Shown: positions 1 to 5,942, numbered from the stretch's first letter. The stretch is DNA of 10,975 nt from an uncultured Eubacteriales bacterium (GCA_934503195.1 CAKSVM010000095.1:1-10975), one strand, 5' to 3'. Notes: generated by a model from the letters alone, not told the origin. A program made the numbers and translations.

Positions 1-308
1 TCCGCGCTGTCGGCGTTGTCAGTCAGCTTCGATGGCAAGATGAAGTCATCGCTCACCATGTCGCAGGCGGCGTATTTGCCTATGACATCGGTTTTATCCT
101 TGATTACATCATCCGGCAAACCATAGCCGCCAACGATTACTGTCTGAATATCGTCCTCTGTGATCTGATGCCCCTTTGTAACGTCGCGCTTGACGCAGAC
201 GATTTCGAATCGGCTGTCGGAAAAGCGATTTACAAGAGGCGCGACCGCAAATGACAGTACCAAAGCGGCAACCACGCATATGACGCCGATTATTGTTCTG
301 TTTTTCAA
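1..308 (-). CDS. SAF-domain protein, CpaB/RcpC-like pilus assembly factor (partial, C-terminus off left edge)
   Basis: I translated this reading frame by hand; 102 codons are visible. It starts at a TTG (306-308) preceded by GGGAG seven bases upstream. The first about 25 residues are one hydrophobic segment after KNR, fitting a membrane anchor or signal. A SAF-like stretch follows (about residues 38-100) with FEIVCVKRDVTKGHQITEDD and a later IGKYAACDMVSDDFI, the pattern of CpaB/RcpC proteins of Tad/Flp pili. In that family the SAF domain lies outside the cytoplasmic membrane and supports pilus assembly or secretin function. Gram-positive Tad-like loci keep the protein without a secretin. The gene follows the prepilin peptidase by 13 bases, so the two are almost certainly cotranscribed. 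The family call is by recognition of pattern. Flagellar FlgA-like or AFP-like SAF proteins are less likely given the neighbour. Confidence 0.72.
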   Translation of the reverse strand, partial: MKNRTIIGVICVVAALVLSFAVAPLVNRFSDSRFEIVCVKRDVTKGHQITEDDIQTVIVGGYGLPDDVIKDKTDVIGKYAACDMVSDDFILPSKLTDNADSA

Positions 309-321
309 TCTTTATCTCCCT

Positions 322-741
322 TCATATGAAATACCCCGCGACTATTCCGATTGATATGAACGGAATCAGCGGGAATGGCTGCTCTTTCGGAAGTTTCTGA
401 ATCTTTCTGATGATCGGCATAGCTATTACCGCCAGTGTCAGTCCGACTATGAGCGCGAAAAGTCCCCTTTGTGCGCCAAGCAGAAACGCCGCGGCAGATG
501 AAAGCTTTATGTCCGCTCCGCCGAGTGCTTTTGATGGATTCATTAACGCTGAAATGAACTGCGGGAGGAATACCAGTAACGCTCCGAAAAGCATCAACGG
601 CAGTCGTGCAATATCTGTGTCAACAAGTCCGAGAATCAGCAACATTGCCGAGACTGAGTCTGGCACTTCACGTGTTTTTATGTCCCTGACACTGGCGTAC
701 AATAACAATGCCAGAAGAATTGTAGTTTTAATTATCCACAT
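322..741 (-). CDS. A24-family prepilin peptidase (TadV/CpaA type)
   Basis: This is a 139-residue, very hydrophobic protein with several membrane segments. Two aspartates of the A24 aspartyl prepilin peptidase family are visible. The first is Asp20 in the loop SVRDIKTREVPD after the first helix. The second is Asp77 in GGADIKL, the GxGD-like motif. Length and the absence of the N-terminal methylase domain match the short TadV/CpaA/FppA group rather than PilD. The role would be to cleave prepilin leaders at the cytoplasmic face of the membrane. Its natural substrates here are the two DUF6133 proteins just upstream in the transcript. The ATG at 741 has no convincing ribosome binding site; the bases before it are AT-rich and follow a strong hairpin at 754-778. 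Translation may therefore be weak. A Met further in would remove the first membrane segment, so I keep this start. Confidence 0.85.
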   Translation of the reverse strand: MWIIKTTILLALLLYASVRDIKTREVPDSVSAMLLILGLVDTDIARLPLMLFGALLVFLPQFISALMNPSKALGGADIKLSSAAAFLLGAQRGLFALIVGLTLAVIAMPIIRKIQKLPKEQPFPLIPFISIGIVAGYFI

Positions 742-753
742 TTTTGATTAAGC

Positions 754-778
754 GCGGGACGGTCAGAGACCGCCCCGC
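754..778 (-). promoter_or_regulatory. Strong intercistronic hairpin between pilin-like gene and prepilin peptidase
   Basis: The two 11-base arms (754-764 and 768-778) pair completely in minus-strand RNA, with one G-U pair and a three-base loop. The stem is GC-rich. No T-run follows it in the direction of transcription, so it is not a standard terminator. It lies 10 bases after the DUF6133 stop and 12 bases before the peptidase ATG. It could protect the 3' end of the pilin message or hide the peptidase start. Function is inferred from position only. Confidence 0.6.
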
Positions 779-787
779 AGATCAGAA

Positions 788-1018
788 TCAGCCGTTATAG
801 CTGAAAAGTTCTGTCACCTTAGCTGTCACAGTCGGCATGATCGTGGTGTTGAAGAGCGTGTAAAGTCCGGCGAGCAGAAGCGCACCGATGACGACTGCGA
901 TGAGGATTTTTACGCCGGTGTCGACGTAGCCTTCGCCACGGTTGTTGGTAAGCGCGGTCTTAGTGTGGAGAGCAACGGTAGCAAGCTTGTTCTTGATGGT
1001 GTTAATGGTCTTTTTCAT
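788..1018 (-). CDS. DUF6133 family protein, candidate Tad-like pilin (copy A)
   Basis: This 76-residue protein has a basic N-terminus, then RGEGYVDTGVKIL (from Arg27) and one long hydrophobic helix (about residues 34-57), with a short polar tail. It belongs to the DUF6133 family that recurs in clostridial mobile elements. The layout resembles class III/Flp prepilins: positive leader, Gly28 as possible cleavage point, an acidic residue at mature position 5 (Asp33, where Flp pilins carry Glu), then the polymerising helix. The next gene is an A24 prepilin peptidase and the one after is CpaB-like, which supports the pilin reading; the pilin role itself is inference. The start has a GAGG site about 11 bases upstream. 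Copy B at 1778-2008 differs at only nine residues (about 88% identity). A single-pass membrane subunit of a conjugation channel is the main alternative. Confidence 0.85.
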   Translation of the reverse strand: MKKTINTIKNKLATVALHTKTALTNNRGEGYVDTGVKILIAVVIGALLLAGLYTLFNTTIMPTVTAKVTELFSYNG

Positions 1019-1071
1019 GTAATTTTTACCTCGTATCTTTCTTTTGTTTATTGTTGTTTCATGGCGTCGTA

Positions 1072-1746
1072 TCAGCCGAAGCTGTAGAATGTGAATCCGG
1101 TATCGTTTTCAACCTCTTCCTGCGAGATTTCTTCAGGATGTCTGAACATCCCGGCGTATTTCACGATCTGCTCATCCGTGAGATCGGTCAATTCGCCCGA
1201 ACCGTCGTCAGCGGAAATCAGCATCGGTCCGGCGTAAATCTGACCGTTGACCCGGCGATTTCCGTCCATGCCGATTAGCTTGGATTCCTCATTCGAGATA
1301 ACAATGGCGTTATCCTCAAACGGATAAGTGATCTCGATATATCCACTGACCGCCTCCTGCAAGGATTCGAGCTTGTCCGGAATGACCGATTCATACGGTG
1401 CTTTGTGCGGCTCAATCACAAGCATACGCTTGCCGATCAAAGGCTCAACTTTGCTCGAATCAAATTCTGCGAGCTTCTTGAAGCCGATTGAGTCGCAGAA
1501 ATAGCAACCGTCGTCGGTTTCAACGATTTCGCTCACAGAGAGCGAATGACCGTTATAACCAATGGGATGCTCAGTGTTGCAGAGCGCATAGACTTCCTCA
1601 ATATCCGAAAAGCCAAGGCTTCCATCGAAAACACACATATACGTTGACGGGTCGACCCCGCCGTATTTTTCGGCGAAGTCGAAGCCCATGAACAGCGCGT
1701 TTTCGGTGTCAAGCTCCTTGTTTATCTGATAGATTCTTACTTTCAA
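1072..1746 (-). CDS. YodL-like plus DUF3846 two-domain protein
   Basis: A 224-residue soluble protein. Residues 1-98 look like the YodL-like domain (HSLSVSEIVETDDGCYFCDSIGFKKL at about 67-92). Residues 102-210 look like DUF3846 (IGKRMLVIEPHKAPYE at about 104-119, then GYIEITYPFEDNAIVISNEE). Both domains are common in ICEs and phages of Clostridia, often fused to or beside antirestriction-type proteins. No biochemical role is established to my knowledge. The start is a TTG (1744-1746) with AAGGAG five bases upstream; no better ATG is near. It sits between the two DUF6133 copies, 31 bases after copy B and 53 bases before copy A, all cotranscribed. It could be an accessory or regulatory factor of the pilus block, or an unrelated ICE gene caught in a pilin duplication. 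Confidence 0.82.
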   Translation of the reverse strand: MKVRIYQINKELDTENALFMGFDFAEKYGGVDPSTYMCVFDGSLGFSDIEEVYALCNTEHPIGYNGHSLSVSEIVETDDGCYFCDSIGFKKLAEFDSSKVEPLIGKRMLVIEPHKAPYESVIPDKLESLQEAVSGYIEITYPFEDNAIVISNEESKLIGMDGNRRVNGQIYAGPMLISADDGSGELTDLTDEQIVKYAGMFRHPEEISQEEVENDTGFTFYSFG

Positions 1747-1777
1747 GGTTTCTCCTTCCGATTTGTATCTGGGCTTA

Positions 1778-2008
1778 TCAGCCCTGATATCCGAAGAGTT
1801 CGGTCACTTTCGTGGTGACGGTCGGCATAATCGTAGTGTTGAAGAGCGTGTAGAGTCCAGCAAGCAGGAGCGCACCGATTACAACCGCGATGAGAATCTT
1901 CACGCCGGTGTCGACATAGCCTTCACCGCGGTTGTTGGTGAGTGCGGTCTTCGTGCGGAGAGCGATGGTGGAGAGCTTGTTCTGGATGTTGTTGATGATC
2001 TTTTTCAT
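1778..2008 (-). CDS. DUF6133 family protein, candidate Tad-like pilin (copy B)
   Basis: This is the second 76-residue DUF6133 protein, nearly the same as copy A across the GEGYVDTGVKIL motif and the whole membrane helix. Differences lie in the basic leader (for example Ile3, Asn6, Gln8, Arg17) and the last 15 residues (Thr66, Gly72, Gln74). The start ATG has a good GAGGTG site seven bases upstream, better than that of copy A, so this copy may be the major product. It is the first gene of the pilus-like block in the transcript and follows DUF3849 after about 100 bases, the largest gap within the element's gene string. Preservation of the helix and change in leader and tail would suit two pilin subunits of one fibre, a major and a minor one. 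That division is inference. Confidence 0.85.
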   Translation of the reverse strand: MKKIINNIQNKLSTIALRTKTALTNNRGEGYVDTGVKILIAVVIGALLLAGLYTLFNTTIMPTVTTKVTELFGYQG

Positions 2009-2064
2009 GTAATCACCTCATATCTTTCATTTTTAATTTTATTTAAGCGTTGAAAATCTGTCTG

Positions 2065-2086
2065 GTGCGCATTTCCGGAGGCGCAC
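2065..2086 (-). promoter_or_regulatory. Weak hairpin in the gap before the pilin block
   Basis: GTGCGC (2065-2070) and GCGCAC (2081-2086) form a six-base GC stem with a 10-base loop in the 98-base gap between the DUF3849 stop and DUF6133 copy B. No proper T-run follows on the minus strand. It may lower readthrough into the pilin block or mark its 5' leader. I could not find a convincing -35/-10 pair in this gap. Confidence 0.3.
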
Positions 2087-2106
2087 GCGCACGGCATAAC
2101 CGCAAG

Positions 2107-2529
2107 TCAGCAAAGTTCAATGTCATGCTCATTCTCCTCTTCAAGCATCTGCGCATACTCTCGGTACTGGTCGATAAGCCCGTTCACAATCTCGGGATGG
2201 TAGTTGACGCAGTAGTCTGTCGTTCGGTCATCCGGATCGGTCGGAATCAGAAACTCGTCCGCCCATAGCTTATTGTGGTGTCTGAACCTCCCGTCCCACG
2301 AAAAGTGCTGAACGGTACACGCGAGAACCCAGCCTACACGGTCGCTTCCAAACTCATCGCATAGTTCCTTCGAGCAGTCCCCATGAAGGCGCATTCCGTC
2401 GAACCGCTCGGCGAGCAGATTTTCGATAGCTTTCTTGCAGGCAATATTCGCGCGCTTGCTTTCGCGGTACTGTGGAATCTCGTTGTTTACCCGCGCAACA
2501 CGGACGGGATCAGTGTAAAGCGGAACCAT
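2107..2529 (-). CDS. DUF3849 family protein
   Basis: A 140-residue soluble protein. It shows the signature I associate with DUF3849: RESKRANIACKKAIE (about residues 22-36), then EFGSDRVGWVLACTVQHFSWDGRF (about 59-82). These proteins are typical cargo of clostridial conjugative elements and often sit in a larger polypeptide with antirestriction-like domains. Here the domain stands almost alone. The function is unknown. The ATG at 2529 lies inside the end of the upstream AbrB-like gene (20-base overlap), with GGAGG about 10 bases before it, which suggests translational coupling. The last 15 residues are rich in Glu and Asp. The call rests on motif memory, not a profile search. Confidence 0.78.
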   Translation of the reverse strand: MVPLYTDPVRVARVNNEIPQYRESKRANIACKKAIENLLAERFDGMRLHGDCSKELCDEFGSDRVGWVLACTVQHFSWDGRFRHHNKLWADEFLIPTDPDDRTTDYCVNYHPEIVNGLIDQYREYAQMLEEENEHDIELC

Positions 2530-2827
2530 AGTTGAAACCTCCGTTATTTACCTTGTTATTGAGCAGATAGAAAAACAACGTCATGCGCTCCTTGTCCGAG
2601 AGATCATCGATGAAGTCGAACAGAATGTCGTTGTCCTCGCCCATCTCGTCGATATCGTCAAAAAAGTCGTCGCATTCGTTGCAGATGCTTTCGCGTCTGA
2701 TCACAACGGTATTATCCTGCTCCTCGAACGAAAGCAGGTCGTTGTGACGGAGTCCGAGCCTTACGCGAATCGCGTAGGGGATGGTCGTGCGTCCACGCTT
2801 TCCGAGGATTCTGTAGATCTTGTTCAT
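2510..2827 (-). CDS. AbrB/MazE/SpoVT-type DNA-binding protein with acidic tail
   Basis: Residues 1-48 form a swapped-hairpin AbrB domain: RILGKRGRTTIPYAIRVRLG then a hydrophobic LSFEEQDNTVVIRRE strand pair. This domain binds DNA as a dimer and is found in transition-state regulators and antitoxins. Residues 50-80 are strongly acidic (ECDDFFDDIDEMGEDND), and the C-terminus contains a short hydrophobic helix. No toxin-like partner is next to it, so a toxin-antitoxin pair is unlikely; the downstream DUF3849 gene overlaps by 20 bases but does not look like a toxin. The likely role is control of element genes. The ATG has an AGGAAA site at about nine bases. The element's regulators were probably acquired with it, since the gene is embedded in the ICE string. 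Confidence 0.8.
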   Translation of the reverse strand: MNKIYRILGKRGRTTIPYAIRVRLGLRHNDLLSFEEQDNTVVIRRESICNECDDFFDDIDEMGEDNDILFDFIDDLSDKERMTLFFYLLNNKVNNGGFNYGSALH

Positions 2828-2863
2828 TTGTATATTTCCTTCCCATAATTAAAGTTTTCTTGT

Positions 2864-3016
2864 TTACATGGCTTCGTTCTCATCGTCGGAATCATCTATC
2901 ATCTCGACAGTGAGTTTGCCATTCGCGTAGCTTGTGATGAACAGCGTGTCATCCGTGATACCGAAATCACGGATGATCTCATCGGAAAGCGTCAGCATGA
3001 GTTTTCTTGTTTCCAT
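2864..3016 (-). CDS. Small AbrB-like protein (50 residues)
   Basis: This short gene encodes METRKLMLTLSDEII, then DFGITDDTLFITSYANGKLTVEMID, then an acidic tail of Asp and Glu. The pattern (strand, short helix, Gly, two strands) is that of an AbrB/SpoVT-like swapped hairpin but with a weak basic face. The ATG at 3016 is preceded by GGAAAG eight bases upstream. It lies 19 bases after the methylase and 36 bases before the next AbrB-like gene, which fits the operon. It may act as a partner of that larger regulator, or as an antitoxin-like remnant. Coding status is supported by spacing, ribosome binding site and a sensible fold pattern; the function is unknown. Confidence 0.65.
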   Translation of the reverse strand: METRKLMLTLSDEIIRDFGITDDTLFITSYANGKLTVEMIDDSDDENEAM

Positions 3017-3035
3017 CGAATCTTTCCTTTCATAT

Positions 3036-3863
3036 TCAAGTTTCGTCGATCATGTCAGCAAATGAGAGCTGACGAATCGAATCGCGGTTTTCCTGAGTGT
3101 CATAATTCGAGATTATAAGCTCGTCATACTGCTTTCCGGATTCATAACGCTGAGCAATATTTGAGAGCCGCGAAATGCTTTCAATACGCGCTCCGCGGCT
3201 CTCGTAAAGCTCTCGTATTTCCGGGCAGTCGTTGTACGAGAGCAGATACTTTCCCTCAATCGAGCTAAGCCTGTCCGCGAGCCTGATATGGTCATCTTTC
3301 GTGAACCCGACATCCTCGTAGTAATCCTCGGTCTCGAAATATGGCGGGTCGCAATAGAAAAAAGACTCCGGTCGGTCATACTGGTCGATGAGCTTTTCGA
3401 AGTCCTTGTTTTCGATGACTACTTTTTGCAGTCTCGCACAGGCGTTGTTTATTAAGGGAAAGTTGTTCCACATAGAATGCGGCTGTGAAGCATATGAATC
3501 GAGCCCGGACGCGTAACTATACCTGATAAGTTGATAGAAATACGCCGCGCGCTTCACATCGGGTATCTCGGTCGGCGTTTTCATAATCTTGCGAATATAA
3601 TCGAAATCTGTCCGCGAGTTCAGCGCGTAGGTGAGTTCCGAGATCAGCTCGTCCGGATGATCTCTCACGCAGCGGTAGAGGTTCACAAGATTCGGATTCC
3701 GGTCGTTGTAAACCTCGAAATCGTTTCCGGGAGCTTTGTGGAACAGAACCCATCCGCCGCCTCCGAAGACCTCGATGTAGCGTTTGTAATCGGTCGGGAA
3801 CCGTGATATTATTTCGTCTCGTAAAGCCTTCTTCCCGCCAATCCAACTCATAAAACTGTTCAA
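3036..3863 (-). CDS. DNA adenine N6-methyltransferase, D12 class (Dam-like)
   Basis: A 275-residue enzyme transferring a methyl group from S-adenosylmethionine to adenine N6 in DNA. The D12-class motifs are in order: SWIGGKKALRDEII (residues 6-19), the SAM-binding IEVFGGGGWVL (30-40), YNDRNPNLVNLYRCVR (52-67), and the catalytic DPPY at 172-175. Length matches the family. The start is TTG (3861-3863), six bases after a perfect AGGAGG; the downstream ATG (MSW) has no such site. No restriction endonuclease is adjacent, so this is an orphan methylase. In a conjugative element it could protect transferred DNA from recipient restriction or serve in regulation. The target sequence cannot be read from the gene; GATC is only a guess from family habit. 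Confidence 0.93.
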   Translation of the reverse strand: MNSFMSWIGGKKALRDEIISRFPTDYKRYIEVFGGGGWVLFHKAPGNDFEVYNDRNPNLVNLYRCVRDHPDELISELTYALNSRTDFDYIRKIMKTPTEIPDVKRAAYFYQLIRYSYASGLDSYASQPHSMWNNFPLINNACARLQKVVIENKDFEKLIDQYDRPESFFYCDPPYFETEDYYEDVGFTKDDHIRLADRLSSIEGKYLLSYNDCPEIRELYESRGARIESISRLSNIAQRYESGKQYDELIISNYDTQENRDSIRQLSFADMIDET

Positions 3864-3882
3864 GCCTTACCTCCTGTTCTTT

Positions 3883-4920
3883 TCAATAACTCAAATCCTC
3901 CGTATTTTCATAATCGTCGTAAATGAAATGACCAAGATCAACGTACATTCCGGTGAAGTCAGGGACATCCGCGATTCGTCCGCCATTTTCAATGTCGAGT
4001 TCTTCCCGCATGATCAGCGAACCGCCAAACCTGAGTTGATAAAGATGCGCTTCTTTCGGAATGTCACTATCAGTCAGCTTTTTGGGAGAGTACAATGCGG
4101 GCTTGCCGCAGATGTTGACAAGCTCGTATTCCTCGCCAATGCTGATGTATGAAGTTCCTGATGCATTCTCAATGAGACCGTAATCTATCGGCTCACAGCT
4201 CCATAGTGACGTCGCCGTTTCAATCTGTTCCTTGTCTGTTTCCGGGATAATCTCGTCGATTATTTCGCCGCCAAGATAGGACCGACTTCCGCAGCTCTGC
4301 CAGATGTCCTCGTTCGCCCACTCGTGAGTGATTGTCACGTCGGGGTACATTTTCGAGAGCTTTTCGATGATCGGGTGCGGCGTGTCCCAAGCGGTCTGGA
4401 ATCTGATCTCGTTTCCGCCATCGTACTCGGAGTCGTATGAGTTCCACTTTGTGTTCCAAGTATCCGCCCGATTTCGCCAGTCGTACCATGTAATTGCGCC
4501 GTAGTTGAGCAGATTCTCGACCGCGATCTTTCCAAGCTGAAGCAGTTCGTCGGCAGAACGGTATTTGGTCATAGCTTTGATTTTGTCCGGCGAAAGATGG
4601 GTTTCGTAAGAGCTATAGCGGTTGAGCTTATAAAGCCGCTCGACTATTCCGTTAAGCTGCTTCTTGTCGAGCTTCTCACTACCGAAGTAGTAAACACTCG
4701 GGTTGATCGACGTCAGGTAAAGATTTATCCCGTCGTCAGTATTGCTGCCGCACTCGATATTTAAGCTCTCGGGCATTGGCGTGATCTTGTTGAAGTCGAT
4801 TGTGCCGATACCTTTCTGGTCGCTGTCCGATTCTTTGTCATAGCAGATTTCGGATAGAATCTGTTTGAGCCTGTCCTCCGGACAGTTGAAAGCCAGACGG
4901 TTAATTACATGGTTTGGCAT
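3883..4920 (-). CDS. Api92/DUF1281-like protein with LPD28-like C-terminus
   Basis: A 345-residue protein. The N-terminus MPNHVINRLAF and the later IDFNKITPMPESLNIE (about 41-56) are the hallmark of the Api92/DUF1281 family, which has a ferredoxin-like fold and occurs on phages, plasmids and ICEs. The middle carries an aromatic-rich block (AITWYDWRNRADTWNTKWNS, 142-161) also typical of that family. Residues about 270-325 (KPALYSPKKLTDSDIPKEAHLYQLRFGG) recall the large polyvalent protein-associated LPD28 domain. No enzymatic role is known. The ATG has GGAG seven bases upstream. It overlaps the preceding gene by 16 bases and is followed by the methylase 19 bases later, so the three are one operon. 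LPD domains occur on mobile-element proteins delivered to recipients; an anti-defence role is plausible but unproven. Confidence 0.78.
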   Translation of the reverse strand: MPNHVINRLAFNCPEDRLKQILSEICYDKESDSDQKGIGTIDFNKITPMPESLNIECGSNTDDGINLYLTSINPSVYYFGSEKLDKKQLNGIVERLYKLNRYSSYETHLSPDKIKAMTKYRSADELLQLGKIAVENLLNYGAITWYDWRNRADTWNTKWNSYDSEYDGGNEIRFQTAWDTPHPIIEKLSKMYPDVTITHEWANEDIWQSCGSRSYLGGEIIDEIIPETDKEQIETATSLWSCEPIDYGLIENASGTSYISIGEEYELVNICGKPALYSPKKLTDSDIPKEAHLYQLRFGGSLIMREELDIENGGRIADVPDFTGMYVDLGHFIYDDYENTEDLSY

Positions 4921-5717
4921 GATTGATCTCCTTTCATTTCTATCAGGTGTTTGTCGAACTCCTCCTCATTGAGCATGAAATAATCATCAGCGTTCCAGAA
5001 GCTGACGTACATGATTCCTTCTGGAATCTCGATTTCGCGCTGTTCAAGCCCCTCGCCAAATCCATCAGCGCACTGACCGATGAGGAATTCCTTGATTTCG
5101 GTATCTTCCTCCTCTGTAAGCCGCTCAGTGAGTTCAACACGAATCTTTCCGTAGAGAACACCGTCAACATTCTGCGTCCCAAAATGAATTTCTTTCAGCT
5201 TCGATACCGCTCCGTCGCTCCCGACGAAGTACGCCGCGAGATTTTCTCCGCAAAGTTCTTCCTGCTTGATGAGCTTGCGGATTTTATCATCGTACTGCAT
5301 GAGAAAATCTCCTCCGTAGTCATCCGGATACTCATCGTAACCTCCGTACTCGTCACGCGGATAAACTCTCGCAACGAGCGGGCAATAGTAGTATTCGGTT
5401 ACGTCCTGCTGACGTCGATCAATCACCAGCTTGCCGAAATCAGAGAACGAGAAAACCTTGCCGCTCATCACAGCGTCCTGAATGTCGGTCTTATCGGCTG
5501 ACGGCAGGTTCTCGTAAAATCCGCAGATGCAGTTGATGGTAGAGAGCCGATTCCCGGGACGAATAAGAGATATGAGCTTGCTTTCAAATTCGCTTTCTCC
5601 GGAGAAGCTGACTTTGATTTCATCACCTCCATCGGTCTTTTCGTTCAGCGTCTCCTGATCGCAGGGAAACTCAAGGTACTCTGTTTCCTTGCCGTTTTCA
5701 ATTTTTGCTTTGATCAT
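4905..5717 (-). CDS. Uncharacterised acidic ICE protein, first gene of the element operon
   Basis: A 270-residue acidic protein that I do not recognise with certainty. Residues 45-100 (SLIRPGNRLSTINCICGFYE, then KTDIQDAVMSGKVFSFSDFGKL) resemble a segment of the long antirestriction-like (ArdA-associated) proteins of clostridial ICEs. The C-terminal 195-255 section (LTEEEDTEIKEFLIGQCADGFGEGLEQ, then MYVSFWNADDYFM) looks like a separate small domain. The start chosen is ATG 5717 with AAGGA 11 bases upstream. A longer frame to 5756 exists, but its extra codons run through the terminator hairpin and T-run at 5738-5780, and another ATG at 5729 has its ribosome site touching it. The gene is the first after the ssrA junction and overlaps the next by 16 bases. 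It probably helps establishment in a recipient, inferred only from position. Confidence 0.7.
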   Translation of the reverse strand: MIKAKIENGKETEYLEFPCDQETLNEKTDGGDEIKVSFSGESEFESKLISLIRPGNRLSTINCICGFYENLPSADKTDIQDAVMSGKVFSFSDFGKLVIDRRQQDVTEYYYCPLVARVYPRDEYGGYDEYPDDYGGDFLMQYDDKIRKLIKQEELCGENLAAYFVGSDGAVSKLKEIHFGTQNVDGVLYGKIRVELTERLTEEEDTEIKEFLIGQCADGFGEGLEQREIEIPEGIMYVSFWNADDYFMLNEEEFDKHLIEMKGDQSCQTM

Positions 5718-5737
5718 TGATATTACCATCCTTCTTG

Positions 5738-5780
5738 TAAAATAAAAAAGAGCCACAATGTGATGATCACACTGTGGCTC
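5738..5780 (-). terminator. Intrinsic terminator or attenuator upstream of the ICE operon
   Basis: GAGCCACA (5750-5757) and TGTGGCTC (5773-5780) pair perfectly; inside them, after one mismatch, TGTG pairs with CACA. In minus-strand RNA the stem is followed by a run of six U, an A and four U (5738-5749), a textbook Rho-independent signal. It faces transcripts coming from ssrA and ends only about 20 bases before the first ICE start codon. It therefore insulates the element from tmRNA readthrough, or acts as a leader attenuator for its first operon. Confidence 0.8.
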
Positions 5781-5810
5781 AGCTTCGCAAAATACTGTAA
5801 ATATATGTCA

Positions 5811-5822
5811 GACACGGGTTCG
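5811..5822 (+). repeat. Inverted 12-base copy of the tmRNA T-arm sequence
   Basis: GACACGGGTTCG occurs on the plus strand here and on the minus strand inside the tmRNA tRNA-like domain (5991-6002), so the two form an inverted pair about 170 bases apart. The copy is preceded by TCA and followed by TTTCACTC, so it lacks the second half of the T stem and is not a tRNA. It might be an integrase binding site copied from the target, or chance. Confidence 0.55.
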
Positions 5823-5877
5823 TTTCACTCAAGACCCCGGAAACCCCCGAATGCATCTTTTTTTCGCACTCAAAATC

Positions 5878-5894
5878 CGATTTTTGAAAAATCG
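5878..5894. repeat. 17-base perfect palindrome in the junction
   Basis: CGATTTTT (5878-5885) and AAAAATCG (5887-5894) are exact inverted copies around a single G. The one-base centre makes an RNA hairpin poor, so a site for a dimeric DNA-binding protein (repressor, excisionase or integrase) is more likely. The region is A/T-rich, which makes chance palindromes easier. Confidence 0.4.
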
Positions 5895-5916
5895 AGAAAA
5901 ATGAAGATAAAACGAG

Positions 5917-5942
5917 AAAAACGCAGGAAAACCTGCGTTTTT
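5917..5942. terminator. Bidirectional intrinsic terminator behind ssrA
   Basis: AAAAACGCAGG (5917-5927) and CCTGCGTTTTT (5932-5942) are perfect inverted copies around a four-A loop. Either strand gives a CGCAGG/CCTGCG stem followed by five T. It starts 30 bases past the tmRNA CCA end and is the obvious terminator of ssrA transcripts. Confidence 0.85.

Noticed and set aside
2510..3016. Toxin-antitoxin module based on the AbrB-like genes
   Set aside because: Neither neighbour (DUF3849 or the D12 methylase) has toxin features, so only a regulatory role is supported.
4923..5501. Plus-strand open frame of 192 codons
   Set aside because: It lies wholly opposite the acidic ICE protein, has no fitting ribosome binding site or family pattern, and the minus-strand frame fits the operon with overlaps.
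5718..5756. N-terminal extension of the first ICE gene (start at 5756)
   Set aside because: The extra codons pass through the terminator hairpin and its T-run and have no ribosome binding site. ATG 5717 has one.
5759..5771. CRP-like site (TGTGAT-G-ATCACA)
   Set aside because: The half-sites are three bases apart rather than six, and the palindrome is better explained as the inner part of the terminator stem.
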